Assembly (NCBI GenBank): GCA_910578455.1
Contig: CAJTQA010000047.1
Coordinates: 1 to 26,979, forward strand
Reading direction: 5' to 3'
Length of the DNA stretch: 26,979 nucleotides
Source: an uncultured Dorea sp.
GTDB lineage: Bacteria > Bacillota > Clostridia > Lachnospirales > Lachnospiraceae
The notes under the pieces were generated by a model, which did not search any database, was not told where the DNA came from, and was given only the letters and a program-made list of their open reading frames with translations. The position numbers and the translations under genes are program-made. Shown one piece after another: positions 21,740 to 26,979 of the stretch (within the stretch, counting starts at the first letter, position 1; each line of letters starts with the position of its first letter).

Positions 21740-24341
21740 GAGGTTTGCCGGGGCTGCGGCGTATGGAACGATTTTTTTGCTCACATTGTTTTTTACATGG
21801 CTTTTCTGCCTGCGGCACGGCCTGTTCGGAGCAAAAGTGGACTGGGTCAGCCAGCATAGCGTACTGCCGGATTATTTCCGCAGGCAATTTTACGAGACCG
21901 GCAGCCTGTTCCCGGAGTTTGCCGCGAACATCGGCGGCGGGCAGAATATCTATAACTTTTCCTATTATGGGCTGTTAAGCCCTGTCATACTGCCGTCTTA
22001 CCTGTTCCCTTTTGTGGAAATGGGAGATTACATGATGGCAGTGCAGTTTGCATGCCTGGCGGTTTCTGTGATGCTTATCTACAGGTGGCTTTTGGGGCGG
22101 GGATTTGAAAAGAAGGTATGTTTTTGCGTAAGCCTGATGTTTCTTTTGTCCGGGCCGATGATCTATCACTCCTACAATCAGATTATGTTTGTAGATTACA
22201 TGCCGTTTTTGTGCATGGGGTTTCTCGGAGTGGATAGATATTTTAAAAGGAGGCGGGGCGGCCTGCTTAACATAAGCATATTTCTCATGATCATGACAAG
22301 TTTTTATTTTAGCATCGGAGGGATGCTCGCGCTTTTGCTTTACGGCCTGTACTGCTATGTGAAGGAGCGGGGAGAGGTCTATGAGGGATCAGGAGCGGGG
22401 GGATGCCCGGGCAGTTGGAGGGTGGAAACAGCAGCGTTTTTAAGGGAAGGGTTTCTTTTTCTGCGTCCTTTTTTCTCGGCAGTGCTTATGAGCGGCGTAC
22501 TGCTGGTTCCAACGGTTATGGTGATGGCAGGCAGGGAGGGAGGCGGTGCTGAAACTGCCCTCCCGGAACTTTTTTTTCCGGAACTTTCCCTTGGGAGACT
22601 TTTTTATACGCCCTACGGCATGGGGCTTACGACCATTGCCTTTACCGCGCTTACGGCGACGGCGCTCTTTCACGGATGGCCGGACAGAGTGCTGGCATGG
22701 GGATGCATCGGAATCTTTTTCTTTCCGGTTTTCGCGTGGCTGCTGAACGGAGGGCTCTATGTGAGGGATAAAGTGATGATCCCGTTTCTTCCGCTTATGT
22801 GCTATGTGACGGCCTGCTACCTGGACAGGGTGAGGGGTGCGGCGGAGGACGGCGGAGAAAGAGGGGGGAGGACCGGTGTTTTACGGGGAGCTTTTCCCTT
22901 TGCTGTTACTTTTGCCATCCTGTGGTTTCATTTTGCCTGGTATGGAGCAGGGAGCTGCGGCAGGCTTGTGCTGGCGGACAGTGTGCTGATGTTTCTCTTT
23001 TACGGAATCTATTGTGTGAGGAAGAATCTCTATATGCTGATGCTGCCTTCCATTTTGATGCTGGGGGTGTTCGGGAACTGGTATCACGGGGAGGAAGCGA
23101 AATATTTAGACCGGGAATTTTACGGGAAGGTGACGGACGAGTCGGTTGAAAGGCTGGCGGAAAGAGCTGCGGATTCGGAAAAGGGATTTTATCGGACAGA
23201 GCAGTGCGGAACGGAGGATGAGAAGGCGGCAAGCCTAAATCGGATCTGGGATATGAGCCAGTATGTAACTTCCATCTACTCATCGCTGTATAACGGGGAA
23301 TACCGGAAGTTCAGGGAAGAGTTCGGAACGGGGGAGCCATACCGGAATTTCCTTATGCAGCCTGGGTCAGAAAATCCGGTATACCGCAGATTTATGGGAG
23401 TGAAGTATCTGATAGCGGACAAAAACTCTCAGGGAGAAAGGATGCCGCCGGGTTATGAGCTGAAGGATACAGAAAAGGAGTGGGGGCTGTATGAAGACCT
23501 CCTGGCATCTCCCGTGGCTTATGCGACGGATAAAGTGATGGATGAGGAAGAGTATGAGGCGCTGGCATTTCCAGAGAATCAGCTGGCATTTCTTAAGGCG
23601 GCAGTAGTGGAGAAGGGAGACGGAACGGAAAAGAAGGAAAGCAGAAACGGGGAGTTTGTTCCGGTACATATCTCATTGCCGAAAGAGGTAGATTCCCGGA
23701 AAAAGGAGGCCGTCAGGGCGGATATCGCCGGACCGTCAGGGCAGCCGGACTTTAAGGTGCTGTTTCTGCGGTTTGGGGTTGAGAACCTTAAACCATCCGA
23801 GGACATGGAGGTGTGGGTGGAGGGGCAGCGCAATAAGCTGACTTCCAGAAAGCACTTTTACTATAATGGCAATACGGTTTTTACTTATGCGGTTCCGCTG
23901 CGGAAAGACCAGGGCAGCCTTGAGATAGTTTTTGGAGAGGGGCATTATCGGATTTCAGATACGCAGTGCTATCTGGGGGAGCTGCCGGCGCGGAAGGAGG
24001 CGGAGAGCCTGTATCAGTCAGAGTTTTTTCCGGATAAGGGGAGGACAAGAGGGAATGTGATAGCAGGCAATATAGATGTGAAAAATGCCGGCAGTTTTAT
24101 CACGACGATTCCGTATGATGAGAATTTTGAAATCTCTGTGGACGGGGAGCCTGTAAAGACAGAGAAGGTAAACACGGCGTTTTTAGGATGCAAGATTGAA
24201 AAAGGGAGGCATGAGGTTGAGATAATCTTCCATGCGCCGGGGGTGGCGGCGGGGAAAATCGCGTCAGCTGTCGGTACTGTGCTGTTCCTGGGCATGAATT
24301 TTGGATGGAAGAGGAAAAGGACAGAGGGGAAAGTGTTTTAA
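21726..24341 (+). CDS. yfhO: YfhO-family membrane glycosyltransferase
   Basis: 871-residue GT-C-like polytopic membrane protein. The first extracytoplasmic loop has the family pattern with an acidic catalytic-type residue (VDWVSQHSVLPDYF, near 32-45) and GGGQNIYNFSYYGLLSP. About a dozen TM helices fill residues 10-460, followed by a large outer beta-rich domain (about 460-845) and a last TM (about 840-862) with a basic end. By homology it uses the lipid-linked sugar made by the upstream CsbB-like enzyme to glycosylate lipoteichoic acid or another cell-wall glycopolymer. ATG 21726 overlaps the previous gene by 14 bp. A G-rich stretch (about 22240-22560, 22830-22880) encodes variable loops but keeps the frame. 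Confidence 0.9.
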   Translation: MRKDKRFAGAAAYGTIFLLTLFFTWLFCLRHGLFGAKVDWVSQHSVLPDYFRRQFYETGSLFPEFAANIGGGQNIYNFSYYGLLSPVILPSYLFPFVEMGDYMMAVQFACLAVSVMLIYRWLLGRGFEKKVCFCVSLMFLLSGPMIYHSYNQIMFVDYMPFLCMGFLGVDRYFKRRRGGLLNISIFLMIMTSFYFSIGGMLALLLYGLYCYVKERGEVYEGSGAGGCPGSWRVETAAFLREGFLFLRPFFSAVLMSGVLLVPTVMVMAGREGGGAETALPELFFPELSLGRLFYTPYGMGLTTIAFTALTATALFHGWPDRVLAWGCIGIFFFPVFAWLLNGGLYVRDKVMIPFLPLMCYVTACYLDRVRGAAEDGGERGGRTGVLRGAFPFAVTFAILWFHFAWYGAGSCGRLVLADSVLMFLFYGIYCVRKNLYMLMLPSILMLGVFGNWYHGEEAKYLDREFYGKVTDESVERLAERAADSEKGFYRTEQCGTEDEKAASLNRIWDMSQYVTSIYSSLYNGEYRKFREEFGTGEPYRNFLMQPGSENPVYRRFMGVKYLIADKNSQGERMPPGYELKDTEKEWGLYEDLLASPVAYATDKVMDEEEYEALAFPENQLAFLKAAVVEKGDGTEKKESRNGEFVPVHISLPKEVDSRKKEAVRADIAGPSGQPDFKVLFLRFGVENLKPSEDMEVWVEGQRNKLTSRKHFYYNGNTVFTYAVPLRKDQGSLEIVFGEGHYRISDTQCYLGELPARKEAESLYQSEFFPDKGRTRGNVIAGNIDVKNAGSFITTIPYDENFEISVDGEPVKTEKVNTAFLGCKIEKGRHEVEIIFHAPGVAAGKIASAVGTVLFLGMNFGWKRKRTEGKVF

Positions 24342-24343
24342 TC

Positions 24344-24372
24344 GTGACAAATTCTTAATTCCATGATAAGAT
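24344..24372 (+). promoter_or_regulatory. Promoter for the CmpB-family gene
   Basis: GTGACA (24344-24349), a 17-bp spacer and TAAGAT (24367-24372), starting just after the yfhO stop. The spacer contains ATTCTTAA (24351-24358), the same 8-mer seen before the ABC and glycosyltransferase operons. A start near 24379 would exclude the ATG at 24378. Confidence 0.5.
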
Positions 24373-24410
24373 GAGGCATGAAAAATGACAGGAGAAAGGA
24401 TGCAGAATTG

Positions 24411-24953
24411 ATGAAAAGAAAGGTACAGGAATATTTTGTTTATTTTATGCTTTATTCTATGATTGGATGGTTATATGAGGTTTTTCTGGAGGTTGTGGTG
24501 TACCGCTGGGGATTTTCAAACAGAGGAGTGCTGTTTGGGCCATACTGCGTGATATACGGAACGGGAGCGCTGATTCTGATATTTTCCCTTGGATGGCTTA
24601 TGGAGAGACGGATATATGCAGGGAAGATTCTGGTGACGCCTTTGCTTGTCTTTCTTGGAATCATGGCTGTCACTACCGGGGTAGAGCTTATCGGGAGCTA
24701 TGTGATGGAGTTCACGTCAGGGGGATGGGCGTGGGATTACAGAAGGTTTGCCTTTAATTTCCAGGGGCGCATCGCCCTGAATCCCAGCGTGAGGTTTGGG
24801 ATTGGAGGCATGCTGTTTCTGTATGTGCTTCAGCCCCTTTTCGTTAAGCTGACAGAGAAGATGCCTCCTGGAGCATACAATGCAGTGTCCGGGTTTCTGG
24901 CGGCGGCGCTGGCAGCAGATGTATCCTGGCTGGCAGTGAAGAGCCTCCTGTAG
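24411..24953 (+). CDS. CmpB-family membrane protein (putative ABC transporter permease, PF06541-like)
   Basis: 180-residue polytopic membrane protein. The family hallmark is at the N-terminus: YFVYFMLYSMIGWLYEV, followed by NRGVLFGPYCVIYGTGAL and later GWAWDYRRFAFNFQGRI. Four to five hydrophobic helices are seen (about 8-28, 47-66, 78-100, 126-145, 155-175). The label permease comes from database naming; no ATPase is next to it, and the true function is unknown. ATG 24411 is chosen because the predicted promoter would start transcription at about 24379 and AAAGGA lies upstream. An in-frame ATG at 24378 would add 11 charged residues and remains possible. Confidence 0.85.
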   Translation: MKRKVQEYFVYFMLYSMIGWLYEVFLEVVVYRWGFSNRGVLFGPYCVIYGTGALILIFSLGWLMERRIYAGKILVTPLLVFLGIMAVTTGVELIGSYVMEFTSGGWAWDYRRFAFNFQGRIALNPSVRFGIGGMLFLYVLQPLFVKLTEKMPPGAYNAVSGFLAAALAADVSWLAVKSLL

Positions 24954-24997
24954 AGATGTCCGGCCTTCATGGCGATGAGAAGGAGCAGGAGGTTTAA

Positions 24998-25126
24998 TTG
25001 CATTTCCATGCAGGAAAATTACTTGCATTCATAGGAATATTGTGTTATTTTAAATCTATCAGATCTGCCGGCGTTCTTGCCGGCAGAGATAAACTTAAAG
25101 GTATCAAGAGCCGTAAGGCGGTCTGA
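24998..25126 (+). CDS. Possible 42-residue small ORF
   Basis: A TTG at 24998 sits five bases after a perfect AGGAGG and opens a 42-codon frame to TGA 25126. The product would have a hydrophobic stretch (KLLAFIGILCYFK) and a strongly basic C-terminus. There is no family recognition, and a strong hairpin (25064-25087) lies inside the frame. It may equally be an untranslated structured RNA. Reported because the ribosome site is unusually good for an otherwise empty 359-bp gap (24954-25312). Confidence 0.2.
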   Translation: MHFHAGKLLAFIGILCYFKSIRSAGVLAGRDKLKGIKSRKAV

Positions 25127-25142
25127 TTTCCAGAGCTTTTTT
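25064..25142 (+). ncRNA. Structured segment with two hairpins in the cmpB-recA gap
   Basis: TCTGCCGGC (25064-25072) and GCCGGCAGA (25079-25087) make a perfect 9-bp hairpin with a 6-base loop. Then ATCAAGAGCC (25103-25112), a GTAA loop and GGCGGTCTGAT (25117-25127) form a second, bulged hairpin with a GNRA tetraloop. A T6 run follows at 25137-25142. It could be the 3' end of the CmpB transcript, a terminator region or a small RNA. It does not match a riboswitch class that I can recall. Confidence 0.3.
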
Positions 25143-25184
25143 CAAAGCAGAATCCAGTGATGAAAGACAGATGAAAAAGGAGTG

Positions 25185-25238
25185 ATGCGTATGGGAGCGG
25201 AAATTATTTTGCGTTCTTTTCATGCAATTTTCTATTGA
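25185..25238 (+). CDS. Possible 17-residue leader peptide before recA
   Basis: AAAAAGGAG, then ATG 25185 (or ATG 25191) opens a 17-codon frame, MRMGAEIILRSFHAIFY, whose TGA (25236-25238) lies inside the TTGACA -35 of recA. The ribosome site is strong but spacing to the first ATG is short, so ATG 25191 may be the true start. No function can be given, and the ORF is too short to exclude chance. Confidence 0.2.
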   Translation: MRMGAEIILRSFHAIFY

Positions 25239-25263
25239 CATTTGAAAAATTTTATACTACTAT
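25235..25263 (+). promoter_or_regulatory. recA promoter
   Basis: Consensus TTGACA (25235-25240), a 17-bp spacer and TACTAT (25258-25263), starting transcription near 25270, about 43 bp before the recA ATG. Confidence 0.75.
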
Positions 25264-25276
25264 ATAAACCATACAG

Positions 25277-25290
25277 CGAACATTCGTTCG
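25277..25290. promoter_or_regulatory. LexA (SOS) box of recA
   Basis: CGAACATTCGTTCG fits the Gram-positive LexA/DinR consensus CGAAC-N4-GTTCG perfectly. It lies just downstream of the predicted +1, where bound LexA would block transcription until DNA damage. Confidence 0.9.
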
Positions 25291-25312
25291 GAAAACAGAA
25301 GGAGAATTGATT

Positions 25313-26425
25313 ATGGCAGGCAATGAGAATAAGCAAAAAGCATTAGACGCGGCAATCGCGAAGTTAGAGAAGGATTTTGGAAAAGGAACGGTGATGAAGC
25401 TGGGTGACCCGGCGGCCCAGGTAGTTGTTGAGACGGTTCCCACAGGGTGTCTTAGCCTGGACATCGCCCTTGGCATGGGAGGAGTTCCGAAGGGAAGGGT
25501 GGTGGAGGTTTACGGGCCGGAGTCCAGCGGTAAGACGACGGTTGCCCTCCACATGATTTCCGAGGTTCAGAAAAGAGGCGGCATTGCCGGGTTTATTGAC
25601 GCGGAGCATGCCCTTGATCCAGTGTACGCGGGAAATATCGGCGTGGATATCAATGAACTGTATATCTCCCAGCCTGACAGCGGGGACCAGGCGCTTGAGA
25701 TTGCAGAGACGATGGTGCGCTCAGGCGCTATGGATATTGTTGTCATTGACTCGGTGGCAGCTCTCGTTCCCAGGCAGGAGATCGAGGGAGACATGGGTGA
25801 TTCCCACGTGGGCCTTCAGGCAAGGCTTATGTCCCAGGCATTAAGGAAGCTGACGCCGGTAATCAGCAAGTCCAACTGCATCGTCATCTTTATCAACCAG
25901 CTCCGTGAAAAGGTGGGCGTGATGTTCGGGAATCCGGAGACGACCACCGGAGGCCGGGCGCTCAAGTTCTATGCCTCTGTCCGCATGGACGTAAGGCGGA
26001 TCGAGACGCTGAAACAGGGCGGGGAGATGACAGGAAACCGTACAAGGATCAAGATTGTAAAGAATAAGATAGCTCCTCCGTTTAAAGAGGCGGAATTTGA
26101 CATTATGTTCGGCAAGGGCATCTCCAAGGAGGGAGATATCCTTGACCTAGCGGTGGGCCTTAACCTTGTGAACAAGAGCGGAGCATGGTTTGCCTATAAC
26201 GGCGATAAGATCGGGCAGGGGCGCGAGAATGCCAAGAGCTATCTCGCAGAGCACCCCGAGATCATGGGCGAGCTTGACAAGAAAATCCGGGAGCACTACC
26301 AGTTTGCGGGAGCCGCGGGGGATGATGCATCGGACGCAAAGAAAGAAGGGGAAAAGGCGGAATCCGCAGAGGGCGTGAAGGAGCCGGCGAAGACGGCTAG
26401 GAAGAGAGCGGTGAAAGAAGAGTAG
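25313..26425 (+). CDS. recA: Recombinase RecA
   Basis: 370-residue recombinase that forms ATP-dependent filaments on single-stranded DNA, catalyses strand exchange and triggers LexA self-cleavage. Seen: Walker A GPESSGKT (68-75, K74), the DAEHALDP segment, Walker B VVIDSVAAL, loop-1/loop-2 regions with EGDMGDSHVGLQARLMSQ, INQLREKVGVMFGNPETTTG and GGRALKFYASVR. The C-terminal tail (about 335-370) is rich in Lys/Glu/Ala as in many Firmicutes. ATG 25313 has GGAG nine bases upstream; a TTG two codons earlier is less likely. It has its own LexA-controlled promoter and is followed after 16 bp by recX. Confidence 0.99.
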   Translation: MAGNENKQKALDAAIAKLEKDFGKGTVMKLGDPAAQVVVETVPTGCLSLDIALGMGGVPKGRVVEVYGPESSGKTTVALHMISEVQKRGGIAGFIDAEHALDPVYAGNIGVDINELYISQPDSGDQALEIAETMVRSGAMDIVVIDSVAALVPRQEIEGDMGDSHVGLQARLMSQALRKLTPVISKSNCIVIFINQLREKVGVMFGNPETTTGGRALKFYASVRMDVRRIETLKQGGEMTGNRTRIKIVKNKIAPPFKEAEFDIMFGKGISKEGDILDLAVGLNLVNKSGAWFAYNGDKIGQGRENAKSYLAEHPEIMGELDKKIREHYQFAGAAGDDASDAKKEGEKAESAEGVKEPAKTARKRAVKEE

Positions 26426-26441
26426 GCATTGGAGAAGATGG

Positions 26442-26979
26442 ATGATTGTCACGAATGTAGAGGCGGCGGCCAACGGAAAATATAAAGTATACATAGACGG
26501 GATATATGCGTTTGTTTTGTATAAGAAAGAAATCTCACGTTACCAGATAGCTGCCGGGCAGGAGCTTGGGGAGGACGTTTACATTGGAATCCGCACAGAG
26601 GTCATAGGAAAGCGGGCGAAACTGCGCGCCCTCCATCTGCTGAATGATATGGGGCGGACAGAGATGCAGCTGCGTCAAAAACTGGAGAAGGACGGCTATA
26701 CGGAAGACGTAGTTGAAGAGGCGGTCTCCTACGTGAAGTCTTTTGGCTATATCAATGATGAGAATTATGCCAGGATATTTATTGACAGCAAGAAGAATAA
26801 AAAGAGCAGGAAAGAGATTTCTGCCATCCTGCTGCAAAAAGGGGTTGCAAAGGAAGTGATCGAGGAGGCGTTTGGGGAATACGATGAAGAAGATGACGCC
26901 AGGGCGGCGATTGCAAATATCCTTGAGAAAAAACATTATGACCCTGAGAATGCGGACTGGAGAGAAACACGAAAAGCAG
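26442..26979 (+). CDS. recX: Regulatory protein RecX (3' end beyond the window)
   Basis: The frame opens at ATG 26442, with GGAG seven bases upstream, and runs without a stop for 179 codons to the window edge. RecX binds RecA filaments and limits RecA activity. The sequence shows the tandem three-helix repeats of the family: RAKLRALHLLNDMGRTEMQL with QKLEKDGYTEDVVEEAVSYV, then SFGYINDENYARIFIDS, and a second repeat KSRKEISAILLQKGVAKEVI. An N-terminal strand region (about 1-60) precedes them, as in Firmicutes RecX. It is 16 bp behind recA and surely co-transcribed, so it shares SOS control. The C-terminal repeat is incomplete only because the window ends. Confidence 0.93.
   Translation, partial: MIVTNVEAAANGKYKVYIDGIYAFVLYKKEISRYQIAAGQELGEDVYIGIRTEVIGKRAKLRALHLLNDMGRTEMQLRQKLEKDGYTEDVVEEAVSYVKSFGYINDENYARIFIDSKKNKKSRKEISAILLQKGVAKEVIEEAFGEYDEEDDARAAIANILEKKHYDPENADWRETRKA

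Noticed and set aside
21726..24341. G-rich runs in yfhO considered as a possible frameshift or phase-variable tract
   Set aside because: The frame is uninterrupted for 871 codons and the runs are irregular, without a homopolymer or repeat long enough for slippage control.
1..26979. CRISPR array, tRNA, rRNA or complete insertion sequence
   Set aside because: No regularly spaced repeats, no tRNA-like cloverleaf or rRNA blocks, and no transposase or integrase frame were seen; only the possible element end at 26-48.

Overview
The window looks like chromosome of a Gram-positive gut-type clostridium, most likely a Lachnospiraceae member. The evidence is the recA-recX pair with a Bacillus-type LexA box, the scpA-scpB-D,D-carboxypeptidase block, a DUF1292 protein, a CmpB-family membrane protein, strong AGGAGG-type ribosome binding sites and consensus sigma-A promoters. 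Most genes are moderately G+C rich. Two gene pairs (35-2108 and 5097-7143) are clearly A+T richer and use A/T-ending codons, which suggests they were acquired.

Left part (1-7.2 kb) is accessory. It opens in a perfect 11-bp-arm palindrome (26-48) that resembles the right end of an IS200/IS605-type element. This runs directly into an AAA/ABC-type ATPase gene that lacks its normal N-terminal strand. The ATPase overlaps an RloB-family (TOPRIM-like) gene, so the pair resembles RloAB/AbiL anti-phage systems. Next come ridA and an Mrp/NBP35-like Fe-S carrier ATPase on the plus strand. A minus-strand operon follows: GNAT acetyltransferase, a free-standing FakA-like domain, and ogt. Behind its own near-consensus promoter is a second A+T-rich pair, an OLD-like ATPase overlapping an unrecognised protein with a PD-(D/E)XK-like D...DxK signature. 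This pair is the best candidate for an undescribed ATPase/nuclease defence system here.

Middle part (7.2-15 kb) is mostly core: a response regulator-diguanylate cyclase, a convergent M24B aminopeptidase P, a HAD-IIA phosphatase overlapping a membrane-anchored metallophosphoesterase, scpA-scpB (condensin partners of SMC), and a penicillin-binding-protein-5-type carboxypeptidase.

Right part (15-27 kb) is mainly envelope and stress functions. It holds an ABC ATPase/permease pair, a DUF1292 gene, and an OmpR-type response regulator/histidine kinase operon on the minus strand. Divergent from that operon is a GT2 glycosyltransferase-YfhO pair, the architecture of the Bacillus csbB-yfhO lipoteichoic-acid glycosylation system. 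Then come a CmpB-family membrane protein, a 360-bp intergenic stretch with hairpins and two possible small ORFs, and SOS-controlled recA followed by recX, which runs off the window. An ATTCTTAA element recurs near the promoters of the ABC operon, the glycosyltransferase/two-component intergenic region and the CmpB gene, and could mark targets of the local response regulator. I found no rRNA, tRNA, CRISPR array or complete transposon.
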